A DNA stretch of 34,505 bases from Ilumatobacter nonamiensis YM16-303 (lineage in GTDB: Bacteria > Actinomycetota > Acidimicrobiia > Acidimicrobiales > Ilumatobacteraceae), in assembly GCF_000350145.1 (NCBI RefSeq), contig NZ_BAOL01000030.1:1-34505 (forward strand), written 5' to 3'. Below, piece by piece: positions 15,660 through 23,754 of the stretch. The notes under the pieces were generated by a model. That model did not search any database, was not told where the DNA came from, and saw only the letters and a program-made list of their open reading frames with translations. Position 1 is the first letter of the stretch; each line of letters begins with the position of its first letter. The position numbers were made by a program, and so were the translations under genes.

Positions 15660-16259
15660 GTGTTTCGACGACGTTCCGGCCTGACGGGCTCGTTCGCCGT
15701 TTTCGTGGCTCTCCTCGCCGCATGCAGCTCCCAGCCCGAAACCGTCGACCCGCCCTCGAGTCGCCCTGCCTCCGAGAACGCGGGGTTCCTTCGAGAACTC
15801 GATGTCGAGACCGATCTCGAACTGGAGTGCACCGGAACACGCACGAATGGTCCGCCCGAGGACTTCGAAGTCGTGCACGACGCGGTCGCCCTGCCGTCGA
15901 GCCCCGATCACCCCGCGCTGCAGACCAGTGCTCGCACGGCATCAGACGGGAGCACGTACTACTTCGCCAAGACCGGCCTCATCTGGAAGACGGACTCGTC
16001 ATTCGAACTCATCGTTCCCGACGACCAACGATCGCGAATGGCGATCAGATGGGGCGGACCCGCTCCGCACGCCCACTCGGTCGCGATGAACTGCGACGGC
16101 GCCGCCGAATGGGTTGGGTTGCCCGGCGGCTATTGGGTGACCGAACCGTTCTGCGCCGACCTCGTCGTACGCAGCGACGACCAGGAACGAACGATCCAGC
16201 TTGGCCTCGGAACGCCATGCGACAGTCAGGCCGGCCCGCAGGGTCCGAGCGACGGCTGA
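15660..16259 (+). CDS. Putative secreted lipoprotein
   Basis: This 199-residue protein starts at GTG 15660. It has a basic n-region (FRRRSG), a hydrophobic core (FAVFVALLAA) and a lipobox LLAAC with Cys22 as the lipidation site, so it should be anchored to the outer face of the membrane. The mature part begins with a Ser/Pro-rich stretch and has no transmembrane segment. Two cysteines near the end of the protein could form a disulfide. I recognise no domain. Upstream in-frame codons are rejected because they place the signal sequence internally. The ribosome site is weak (GGAAGG very close to the GTG). Confidence 0.65.
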   Translation: MFRRRSGLTGSFAVFVALLAACSSQPETVDPPSSRPASENAGFLRELDVETDLELECTGTRTNGPPEDFEVVHDAVALPSSPDHPALQTSARTASDGSTYYFAKTGLIWKTDSSFELIVPDDQRSRMAIRWGGPAPHAHSVAMNCDGAAEWVGLPGGYWVTEPFCADLVVRSDDQERTIQLGLGTPCDSQAGPQGPSDG

Positions 16260-16350
16260 CCGCGACTCGGCCACCCGACATCGCCGCCGCTCACTCGTCA
16301 AGAACAGCTCGACAGCTTCCGACGGCAGTGTCCATCACCGAGGGGCAACC

Positions 16351-16419
16351 TCACTCGAACTCTTTCGCCAGCGTCGCCTTGCCGAAACCTGCCAGGCCGC
16401 AGAGCAGGATCAGCCAACC
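16351..16419 (-). pseudogene. Remnant of a P-loop (AAA/kinase-like) gene start
   Basis: On the minus strand this frame reads GWLILLCGLAGFGKATLAKEFE and then a stop. The beginning matches the N-terminus of small actinobacterial AAA/kinase proteins, hydrophobic strand plus Walker A (GLAGFGKAT, with Ala where Ser/Thr is normal). Nothing after the stop continues the fold. I read it as debris of an inactivated gene. It overlaps the last codons of the frameshifted GNAT. Confidence 0.4.
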
Positions 16420-16836
16420 GCTGGTCGCTGATCTCCGTCCGCTTCGGCGGCTGTGTCGTCGACGAGGCGTTTGCCGAAGCTGATCACGTCGTCCTCGAGG
16501 AAACCGATCGCGCGGTAGAAGCCGGCGGCCGCCGCGTTGGTCGTGCGGACCTGGAGATTGACCTTCGGGCAGCCGACGGAGCGAAGGCGGTGTTCAGCAT
16601 GTCGCATCAGCAATGCGCCGATTCCGCCGCTCTGGCATGACGGCGCGACGGCGAGGTAGTTGATCCATCCACGGTGACCGTCGTAGCCGGCCATGACGCT
16701 GCCGACGACGGCATCATCGAGGGCCGCCACGAAGACCCGGATCGTTCCGGGCACGCACCAGATCGCACGCGGTCCACAGCTCGACGACCGCTGCCCGGTC
16801 GGATTCTCGAAACTCGCGAATCGTCGGTGGAACCAT
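16410..16836 (-). pseudogene. Frameshifted GNAT acetyltransferase (YpeA-like)
   Basis: The natural N-terminus of a GNAT protein (MVPPTIREFRESDRAAVVELW) starts at 16836 on the minus strand and runs into a stop at 16714 after 40 residues. The rest of the same domain continues in another frame: VVGSVMAGYDGHRGWINYLAV, then the acetyl-CoA loop region QSGGIGALLMRHAE, and finally CPKVNLQVRTTNAAAAGFYRAIGF. The switch lies near 16735-16745. Compared with YpeA-like proteins, about a dozen residues (the segment after NDP) also seem deleted there. A small deletion that shifted frame explains both. Unless sequencing error is responsible, the gene is inactive. Confidence 0.65.
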
Positions 16837-17035
16837 CCATGCAGTCTGATCGATGTGCCCGTCTGGCCAGCGACGGATTGTCGCGGCGTCGAGGACAAAC
16901 CGGTGGTGGTGTGGCTGACATCTCGCCCTTCGACCACCCGCTGGCCGGCGCTTCGAAACCTCGGGGCGTGCGGTCGAAGCCGAGTGGGAGAATGAGCAGA
17001 TGGAGACGGATCGATCGAGTCGTGTGGGCTGAGCG

Positions 17036-17920
17036 ATGGTGCTTCCTGACGTCGCCGAGTTCCCGTCGTCGGAGTGGGTCGAGCTACGGATTCCGGATGA
17101 GGACGACGTCGGCCTGGTGCTCGACGCCTCGACCGCCACGCTCATCCCGCTCATCACGACCATTCCCGCCAACTGCACGGTTCGCCAGGCGCGGGAGTTC
17201 ATCCGCCGTCAGCAAGATCGCCCGCGCGCAGGGCGCGGCTGGTCACTCACGATCGTCGACCGCGCCACCGGCGACGCGGTTGGGAACCTCTTCGTTTCGT
17301 GCAACTCACTGGAACTCGGCGCGATCGAAGTGGGCTACTGGGTCGCACCGTCGCACCGTGGGCGAGGACACGCAGCCAACGCGTTGCGTGCGGCGCGGGA
17401 GTGGGCGGTCGCCGACCTCGGTGCCGACCGGCTCACCTCGTACATCGACCCGGACAACGCCCCGTCGCTCCGCACGGCACAGCGAGCGGGTCTCGAGCAG
17501 GAGACGACGTACGACAGGTGGGAGCGGGTTGGCGACGAGTTCCGTCCGATGACGGTCTGGTCGTACGGCCCGGGCCGACCCGAGCCAGGTCACATCGGCC
17601 CGCTCGAGAGCCGCATGTGGTTGAACGACTACCGCGGTGATGCTCGTTGGTTCGACCATCACCTCCACGCAGACTTCGTCGAGCACGGCTGCTCCGGTGC
17701 TTTGTGGACTCGCGACCGGATCGTGAACACACGGGTCGACGAAGAGATCATGATTCGGCTTCCACTCGCCGATCAATGCCTGCAGCAGCTCGCATCCGAC
17801 ACGTGGATGCTGACCTACATCGCACACCAGCCCGACCGGAGCTGTCGGCGAGTCTCCATCTGGCAGGAACTCTCCGAGGGATGGCGCCTCCGCTTCCATC
17901 AGGGGACACCACTTCCGTAG
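17036..17920 (+). CDS. GNAT acetyltransferase fused to a DUF4440/SnoaL-like domain
   Basis: This 294-residue two-domain protein has a RimJ/RimL-type GNAT acetyltransferase at residues 12-180; the acetyl-CoA loop is APSHRGRGHAANAL, preceded by IEVGYWV and followed by YIDPDNAPSLRTAQRAGL. Residues 190-294 resemble the DUF4440/NTF2-like fold (SRMWLNDYRGDARWFDHHLH, then FVEHGCSGALWTRDRIV, and a C-terminal GWRLRFHQGTPLP), a pattern usually found as a stand-alone protein. The ATG at 17036 is the likely start, although no strong ribosome site or -10 box is seen. Substrate unknown. The join of the two domains in one frame is clear in the sequence; their functional link is not. Confidence 0.82.
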   Translation: MVLPDVAEFPSSEWVELRIPDEDDVGLVLDASTATLIPLITTIPANCTVRQAREFIRRQQDRPRAGRGWSLTIVDRATGDAVGNLFVSCNSLELGAIEVGYWVAPSHRGRGHAANALRAAREWAVADLGADRLTSYIDPDNAPSLRTAQRAGLEQETTYDRWERVGDEFRPMTVWSYGPGRPEPGHIGPLESRMWLNDYRGDARWFDHHLHADFVEHGCSGALWTRDRIVNTRVDEEIMIRLPLADQCLQQLASDTWMLTYIAHQPDRSCRRVSIWQELSEGWRLRFHQGTPLP

Positions 17921-18113
17921 TTGCATGGCGTCGGCGGCGCACCGGGCGACATGGGCTCACACGCTCGGATCCGGTCCAGCCAGACCAGCTGAGCCGCTCC
18001 AGAAAGCTCACGACGCGTTGCGCCGACCTCCGCACGAGAACGGCACGACCGAGAGCGGCCAGATGCTCAGGAAGGTGCCACATCGGCGGGGACCCGGCTG
18101 GAACAATGTCGTG

Positions 18114-18530
18114 GTGCCCTCGATCACCGGTCGCCTTGAAATCACGCTCTCAGTTCGCGACCCGGCGAGCAGCGCTGCTTGGTATTCGGAGCTTCTGGGT
18201 ATGCAAGAGACCTACGACCACACCTCGGACGACGGCCGCATGCGCTACATCTGCCTCCGCGAGCCGAGCAGTGAGCTCGTGCTGTGCCTCGTTGGTCACG
18301 CGGACAATCCCGGTGACGAGTTCAACGAGACCGGGACGGGACTCGACCATCTCGAGTTCGTCGTCGCACAACGTGAGGATCTCGCCGAGTGGGCTGCTCG
18401 GCTCGACGCATTGGGAGTCGAGCACTCGGGTGTCAAAGAGTTCGACTACACGGCCAACTCGATGGTCACATTCCGCGACCCGGACAGCATCCAACTCGAG
18501 TTCTTCTGGCGGGCGCCGGCCGACGGTTGA
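18114..18530 (+). CDS. VOC-family (glyoxalase/bleomycin-resistance-like) protein
   Basis: This 138-residue protein has a vicinal-oxygen-chelate fold made of two beta-alpha-beta-beta-beta modules. It starts at the GTG giving MPSITGRLEITLSVRDPASSAAWYSELLG, a standard VOC opening. GTGLDHLEFVV and DPDSIQLEFFW supply the metal-ligand-like His and Glu of the second module. AACAAT ends 6 nt before this GTG, matching the leaderless spacing, though it is not a perfect TANNNT. Longer in-frame starts upstream give a non-protein-like extension and are rejected. The substrate is unknown. It converges on the SET gene, with a hairpin between the two. Confidence 0.82.
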   Translation: MPSITGRLEITLSVRDPASSAAWYSELLGMQETYDHTSDDGRMRYICLREPSSELVLCLVGHADNPGDEFNETGTGLDHLEFVVAQREDLAEWAARLDALGVEHSGVKEFDYTANSMVTFRDPDSIQLEFFWRAPADG

Positions 18531-18556
18531 CGGGAACACACAGACTGAGAGCAGCG

Positions 18557-18581
18557 CGTACCGCTCGTGCGAGGAGGTACG
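18557..18581. terminator. Hairpin between the convergent VOC and SET genes
   Basis: CGTACC (18557-18562) pairs with GGTACG (18576-18581), and an inner CTCG/CGAG pair lies within the loop. It sits in the 67-base gap between two converging stops, so it could terminate both transcripts. There is no U-tract on either side. Confidence 0.4.
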
Positions 18582-18597
18582 TAGAAATGTGCCGGTG

Positions 18598-19197
18598 TCA
18601 CACGACGATCCCCCCGTCGTCGTCGGGTGCGGTTGCTCGACGCTGAGATGAGATGAGGCCCCATGCCACCGGAGCCCAGTGCTCGCCGTATCGGTCCTGA
18701 AGTTCGGACAGCTGCCAGTCGTTGCCGCTGACTCGGCGTCGACAGGATGACGATGCGCAATGGCACGTCATCATGAAGTCCGGCAGGATCGAGAACGTCG
18801 CGTAGTCGACGGTGATTTCCTCGTCGGGTCGGATCTCGCGCCGCGCGATGAGCTCAAACGGACCCGCGAGCCACACGTTGGGGTCGCAGCTGTGATTGCC
18901 GAAGTGAGCGGTCGAGCCTTGGGGAAGAACGAGATGACGGTCGGTCTCGAGATGAAATGTGTCGACGTATCGACCACTGCGATCTGCGTCGGCGAAGGCT
19001 TCGGCGAGTTCGACATCGCTGACGATCCGACCACCAAACCGGATGACGAGGTCACCAGCGGAAAGCAACTCGCCGGCGAACAACCCGTGACCCGCAATCG
19101 CCGACTCACGGACCTCGAGACTCGGGTGGACCCATGGTTCGGCGTCCGGTACGTGCAGCGTCACGGAGACATTCTCACCGATGAGACGAGGTGCCAT
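18598..19197 (-). CDS. SET-domain protein-lysine methyltransferase
   Basis: This 199-residue protein has a complete bacterial SET domain: VRESAIAGHGLFAGE opens the fold (about 29-43), FGNHSCDPN (about 98-106) is the cofactor/substrate motif, and EITVDYAT (about 126-133) holds the catalytic tyrosine. A post-SET-like cysteine cluster follows (CHCASSSC, about 144-151). It should move a methyl group from S-adenosylmethionine to a lysine, but the target is unknown. Its ATG overlaps the gcvP stop by one base (TGATG), so it is translated by coupling from the riboswitch-controlled gcvP mRNA. Inference: the product may act with, or on, the glycine cleavage proteins. Confidence 0.88.
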   Translation of the reverse strand: MAPRLIGENVSVTLHVPDAEPWVHPSLEVRESAIAGHGLFAGELLSAGDLVIRFGGRIVSDVELAEAFADADRSGRYVDTFHLETDRHLVLPQGSTAHFGNHSCDPNVWLAGPFELIARREIRPDEEITVDYATFSILPDFMMTCHCASSSCRRRVSGNDWQLSELQDRYGEHWAPVAWGLISSQRRATAPDDDGGIVV

Positions 19198-22055
19198 CAG
19201 GCCATGGCAAGTGCTTCCAGGGGTTCACAGCTGCAGACGAGGTTGCGGTCGCCGCTGACGCCGTCGATCCGGGACACCGGCGGGAAGTACTTTGCGGCAC
19301 GCAACCCGTCGACCGGGAACGCACCGAAGTCCCGCGCGTACGGCCGATCCCACTCACCGAGCAGATCCTCCGCAGTGTGCGGCGCGTGACGGAGCGGGCT
19401 GTCGTCGACGCTCCACTCGCCGGATTCGACCCGGTCGATCTCGCCGCGGATCGCGATCATCGCATCGACGAAGCGATCGACCTCGCGCAGTGTCTCGGAC
19501 TCGGTCGGCTCGATCATCAGCGTCCCGGCGACCGGGAAACTCATCGTCGGAGCATGGAATCCGTAGTCCATCAGCCGCTTCGCGACGTCGTCGTTGGTGA
19601 CGCCGGTCGTCTTCGTCAGCGGGCGGAGGTCGATGATGCACTCATGAGCGACACGACCGTTCTCACCGCGGTAGAGGACGGGGAAGTGGGGATCGAGACG
19701 ATCGGCGATGTAGTTCGCGGCGATGATCGCAACGGTCGTGGCGTGGGTCAGCCCGGGGCTCCCCATCATCTCGAGGTACATCCATGGAATCGGGAGGATC
19801 CCCGCCGAGCCGAACGGCGCCGCCGACACCGCGCCGACCGCCGCACTCGGGTCGAGCGGGTGTCCCGGGAGGAACGGAACGAGGTGCTCGCCGACACCGA
19901 TCGGGCCGACACCGGGGCCACCGCCTCCGTGCGGAATGCAGAACGTCTTGTGCAGATTCAGGTGGCTGACGTCGGCCCCGAAACGGCCCGGACGGGCGAG
20001 TCCGACCAGGGCATTGAGATTTGCTCCGTCGACGTAGACCTGACCGCCGGCATCGTGCACGATCGCGCACAACTGCGTCACGTCACTCTCGAACACGCCG
20101 TGCGTGGACGGATACGTGATCATCAGCGCGGCGAGACGGTCGCCGTACTCCTCGATCTTCGCCTCGACGTCGGCGACATCCACATTGCCACCCTCGTCGC
20201 ACTTCGTGACGACGACGTCGAGACCCGCCATCACCGCGCTCGCCGCATTCGTGCCGTGCGCACTCTCCGGAATCAGGCAGACCGTCCGCTCATCGTCACC
20301 GTTCGCTCGGTGATAGGCGCGAATCGCGAGAAGTCCGGCGAACTCACCCTGGCTCCCGGCATTCGGCTGCACGCTGACCGCCGCGTAGCCGGTGATCGTG
20401 GCGAGTCGATGCTCGAGATCCTGGATCAGGTCGCGGTAGCCCGTTGCCTGGTCATCGGGAGCGAACGGGTGGATGTCGGCGAACTCGCTCCAGGTGATCG
20501 GCAGCATCTCGCTCGTCGCGTTCAGCTTCATCGTGCACGAACCGAGCGGGATCATCGTCCGATCGAGCGCGAGGTCCTTGTCGCTCAGCCGACGCAGGTA
20601 GCGGAGCATCTCGTGTTCGGAGTGGTACCGATCGAACACCGACTGCGTGAGGAAATCGTCCGTCCGCCGGAGCTCGGTGGGCAGCCCGTCACGGGCTTCG
20701 TCGCACTCGTCGCGGTCGATCGGCCGGCCGTCGAGAGCGGCAACGATCTGCTCGACGGTGGACAGCGTGGTGGTCTCATCGAAGCTGAGACCGACCGTGC
20801 CGTCGTCGATCCGACGGATGTTGAACCCCGCCGCAAGCGCGTCGGCGACGAGGGTGTCAGCGTCTCGATCCGACGCCCGGACCGAGAGCGTGTCGAACCA
20901 GGTGTCGTTCTCGACGGTCAGACCACCGGCTGTCAGACCCGCCGCTGCGATCGATGTCAGGCGCTGGACTCGCTCGGCGATGCGGGTGAGCCCGGAGCGT
21001 CCGTGCCACGCCGCGTAGAGGCCGGCGATGTTCGCCAGCAACACCTGTGCCGTGCAGATGTTGGAGGTCGCCTTCTCCCGACGAATGTGCTGTTCGCGGG
21101 TCTGCAGTGCGAGGCGGAGCGCGGGGCGACCCGCCGTGTCGACGCTCACGCCGACGATCCGACCAGGCATCGCGCGCGCCGCCTTGTCCCGTGCCGCGAC
21201 GAACGCGGCGTGAGGCCCACCGAAACCCATCGGCACGCCGAAGCGTTGGGCCGAACCCACGGCGATGTCGGCGTTCATCGCACCGGGCGACTTCACCAGA
21301 ACGCACGCCAGGGGATCGGTCACGACGATCGCAATCGCTCCCATGCCGTGGACCCGTTCGATCTCGTCCGTCCAATCGACCACGTTGCCGCTCGATCCCG
21401 GGTGGCCGAACAACGCGCCGAACACGCCCGAGTCGTCGGACAGGGCGCCGATGTCGCCGATGACGAGTTCGATGCCGACCGGCTCGGCGCGCGTCTCCAG
21501 CACGGCGAGCGTCTGCGGGTGAACGTCCTCGTGCACGAAGAACGCTCCTCCCTTCACCTTCGACTGGCGGCGGGCCATGGTCATGGCCTCGGCTGCTGCG
21601 GTCGCCTCGTCGAGCAGCGATGCATTCGCGACGTCGAGACCGGTGAGTTCGGTCACCAGCGTCTGGAAATTGAGGATCGCCTCGAGTCGCCCCTGGCTGA
21701 TCTCCGGTTGATACGGCGTGTAGGCGGTGTACCAGGCCGGGTTCTCCAGCACGTTGCGGGCGATCACCGGGGGAGTGATCGTGGCGTGGTAGCCCATCCC
21801 GATCAGGCTGGTCACGACGGTGTTGCGGTTCGCGATCTCCCGCAGCCGGGCGATTGCCTCGTGCTCGGGCACGCCGTCCGGGAGGTCGAGGGGTTCGGTC
21901 GCACGGATCGAGACCGGGAGTGTCGCATCGAGCAGCTCGGCGGAGGTCGACGAGCCGATCGTCTCCAACATGTGCGCCAGATCGGCCTCGGACGGTCCGA
22001 TGTGACGTCGGACGAATTCGTCGGGTTCGAACAGCTCGGCAATGGGTGTGGACAC
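19197..22055 (-). CDS. gcvP: Glycine dehydrogenase (decarboxylating), P protein
   Basis: This 952-residue full-length P protein decarboxylates glycine using PLP and passes the aminomethyl group to lipoyl-GcvH. The N-terminal half starts [15 protein letters not shown] and includes the [14 protein letters not shown] segment. The C-terminal half holds the PLP lysine, Lys703, in [19 protein letters not shown]. The GTG at 22055 is the start, with GGAGG 5 nt upstream, a good ribosome site and the end of the riboswitch expression platform. Length and motifs show no damage. The SET gene is coupled to its stop; gcvH and gcvT lie elsewhere. Confidence 0.97.
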   Translation of the reverse strand: MSTPIAELFEPDEFVRRHIGPSEADLAHMLETIGSSTSAELLDATLPVSIRATEPLDLPDGVPEHEAIARLREIANRNTVVTSLIGMGYHATITPPVIARNVLENPAWYTAYTPYQPEISQGRLEAILNFQTLVTELTGLDVANASLLDEATAAAEAMTMARRQSKVKGGAFFVHEDVHPQTLAVLETRAEPVGIELVIGDIGALSDDSGVFGALFGHPGSSGNVVDWTDEIERVHGMGAIAIVVTDPLACVLVKSPGAMNADIAVGSAQRFGVPMGFGGPHAAFVAARDKAARAMPGRIVGVSVDTAGRPALRLALQTREQHIRREKATSNICTAQVLLANIAGLYAAWHGRSGLTRIAERVQRLTSIAAAGLTAGGLTVENDTWFDTLSVRASDRDADTLVADALAAGFNIRRIDDGTVGLSFDETTTLSTVEQIVAALDGRPIDRDECDEARDGLPTELRRTDDFLTQSVFDRYHSEHEMLRYLRRLSDKDLALDRTMIPLGSCTMKLNATSEMLPITWSEFADIHPFAPDDQATGYRDLIQDLEHRLATITGYAAVSVQPNAGSQGEFAGLLAIRAYHRANGDDERTVCLIPESAHGTNAASAVMAGLDVVVTKCDEGGNVDVADVEAKIEEYGDRLAALMITYPSTHGVFESDVTQLCAIVHDAGGQVYVDGANLNALVGLARPGRFGADVSHLNLHKTFCIPHGGGGPGVGPIGVGEHLVPFLPGHPLDPSAAVGAVSAAPFGSAGILPIPWMYLEMMGSPGLTHATTVAIIAANYIADRLDPHFPVLYRGENGRVAHECIIDLRPLTKTTGVTNDDVAKRLMDYGFHAPTMSFPVAGTLMIEPTESETLREVDRFVDAMIAIRGEIDRVESGEWSVDDSPLRHAPHTAEDLLGEWDRPYARDFGAFPVDGLRAAKYFPPVSRIDGVSGDRNLVCSCEPLEALAMA

Positions 22056-22084
22056 GCAGGCCTCCGGGAGGGGTCGGCCCCCGC

Positions 22085-22250
22085 TGTCGTTCGTGCCTGA
22101 GAGTTTGATCCCCGTCGGCGGATCGACGGCGAAGCCGATCTCTTTCCAGCGTGCCTGCTCCGACCGGTCCGGGTGCCTGAGAGATTCCGGGGTGGTTGCT
22201 CCTTCGGCGCCGCCCGCATCGTCTCACGACGATGTTGCGGCTCTCCCGAT
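22085..22250 (-). promoter_or_regulatory. Tandem glycine riboswitch upstream of gcvP
   Basis: Read on the minus strand, aptamer 1 (about 22250-22165) has GGGAGAGCC, then GGCGCCGAAGGAGCAA and TCTCTCAGGCACC. Aptamer 2 (about 22155-22085) has CTGGAAAGAGATCGG, then CGCCGACGGGGATCAA and ACTCTCAGGCACG. These are the conserved cores of the two glycine aptamers. The expression platform, 22080-22056, contains CCTCC next to the GGAGG ribosome site (22061-22065), so control of translation by hiding the ribosome site is plausible. A TAACGT -10-like sequence lies just upstream. It should turn gcvP and the SET gene on when glycine is high (the established role of the family). Confidence 0.95.
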
Positions 22251-22316
22251 CGAAGACGACGGCGTTTCGGTTGTGCTCGGAACGTTACAGGACGTGTCTG
22301 GCCCGTGATGCAACGC

Positions 22317-23495
22317 TCAGCGGGACGCGCGCTCTTCCTCGTACTTGCCGATCTCGGTGAGCTGAGCACCGAGCGTGGCGTCGACCCAGCGGCTGCCGGC
22401 GTCGATGATCTTGTCGTAGCTCGTCTGGACCGGCGCCGCCTGGCCGGTGAAGTGCGGCATCACCTCGTACGCGAACAGCTCCCAATGGTCCTTCGTGGCG
22501 TGCCAGTTGGCGAAGTCCGCACCCATCATCATGAAGCAACCGAAGCCACCGGTCTTCTCCTGGAGTCGCTCGATCTGAGCGATCGCCATGTCGGGGGTGC
22601 CGATCACCATGCGCCCGGTCTCGTTCAGGAAGTCGACGAACTCGTCGTAGTCGGACGGTGGCGGGGGATCGTTCGGGTCGCCCGTCGGCAGGATGTGACT
22701 CAGGTAGTCGAACACCCATTGCAGGCCGTACCTGCAGTTCTCACGGGCTTGCGCCTCGGTTTCAGCGATGTGCATCGGGCCCATCAGTCGCCAATCGGTC
22801 CGATCGGCGGTGTGCCCGTTCAGCGTCGCTTCCTCCTGCCAGACGTTGAAGTTGTAGTCGAGCACACCGAAACCCGCCGGCTCCGTGGCGGCGATCGACA
22901 TCAACCCCGTGCCGTACCGACCGGCGAGCTTCGAGCCCGACGGCGACACCGATGACACGAGCGCCACGTCGAAGTTGCTGTACGGCCGCATCTGCAGCAC
23001 GGCTTCCTCGCACGTGAACCAGTCGGTCTTCTCGGTGACGGTCTCACCCGCGAACAGCCGCATCATCACGTCGAACGCCTGATGCATCCGTGGCCGCTGA
23101 TCGTTCGGGTCGATGCCGAGCATCGCGGCATCGGAGGTGAGCTGCCCCGGACCGGCACCGAACATCATCCGGCCCCGGGTCAGATGATCGAGCTGGACGA
23201 TGCGGTCGGCGAGCACCATGGGATGGTGATACGGCAGCGAATTCACACCGGTCCCGAGCTTGATGTGGGTCGTGCGCTGCGACGCCGCAGCGATGAAGAC
23301 CTCGGGGCTGGCGATCAGTTCCGAGCCTGCCGAGTGGTGCTCGCCGATCCAGGCCTCTGCATAGCCGAGTCGATCGAGGTGATCGATCAGTTCCAGGTCG
23401 CGGTGCATCGCAAGCGTGGGGTTCACCCCGGTCTTGTGCATGGGCGGCAGGAAGATCCCGAATCGCAGCGGATGATCGATCGTGAAGCTCGGCAT
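22317..23495 (-). CDS. LLM-class flavin-dependent oxidoreductase (luciferase-like)
   Basis: This 392-residue protein has the bacterial-luciferase TIM-barrel fold, found in FMN- or F420-dependent monooxygenases and oxidoreductases. It opens FTIDHPLRFGIFLPPM and contains AEAWIGEHHSAG, GTGVNSLPYHHPMVLADRI and GRMMFGAGPGQL, the family pattern of flavin-contact loops. The C-terminal part has VIGTPDMAIAQIERLQE. The ATG at 23495 is the start; the 85 codons upstream in frame look non-coding. It is upstream of gcvP on the same strand with a riboswitch-sized gap, so gcvP keeps its own promoter. Substrate and cofactor (FMN or F420) are not determinable here. Confidence 0.88.
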   Translation of the reverse strand: MPSFTIDHPLRFGIFLPPMHKTGVNPTLAMHRDLELIDHLDRLGYAEAWIGEHHSAGSELIASPEVFIAAASQRTTHIKLGTGVNSLPYHHPMVLADRIVQLDHLTRGRMMFGAGPGQLTSDAAMLGIDPNDQRPRMHQAFDVMMRLFAGETVTEKTDWFTCEEAVLQMRPYSNFDVALVSSVSPSGSKLAGRYGTGLMSIAATEPAGFGVLDYNFNVWQEEATLNGHTADRTDWRLMGPMHIAETEAQARENCRYGLQWVFDYLSHILPTGDPNDPPPPSDYDEFVDFLNETGRMVIGTPDMAIAQIERLQEKTGGFGCFMMMGADFANWHATKDHWELFAYEVMPHFTGQAAPVQTSYDKIIDAGSRWVDATLGAQLTEIGKYEEERASR

Positions 23496-23673
23496 CGCAC
23501 GATCATTCCATGAACGTCGGAACGACCACGATGCCGAGCGTCTCGGCGCCGAAGGTCGTCCGGTACGTGCATTTCCGCATGACGAAATGAAGGTTCGTGA
23601 GGCGGATCGCCGCCGTCGCTGGCAGGGGAGGGCCGCCGGAATCTCCCGATCCCCGCCGCGTCCGGTGAACGCA

Positions 23674-23697
23674 GAAGGCGAGCCGAAGCTCGCCTTC
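23674..23697 (-). terminator. Hairpin terminator after the M23 peptidase gene
   Basis: GAAGGCGAGC (23674-23683) and GCTCGCCTTC (23688-23697) form a perfect 10-bp stem. On the minus strand the loop is the very stable UUCG closed by C-G. It begins 58 bases downstream of the M23 stop. A U-rich tail is lacking, as is usual in GC-rich actinobacteria. Confidence 0.7.
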
Positions 23698-23754
23698 CAC
23701 GTTCTCATCGATGTGTGCGTCGACCAACCGACGCCGGCCTTCGGGCCCAAGTGG

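Noticed and set aside
19191-22100. 969-codon open frame on the plus strand opposite gcvP
   Set aside because: It is a GC-rich antisense shadow of gcvP: the minus strand carries a full motif-complete protein and a riboswitch, and the plus frame is Arg/Asp/Val-rich without any domain.
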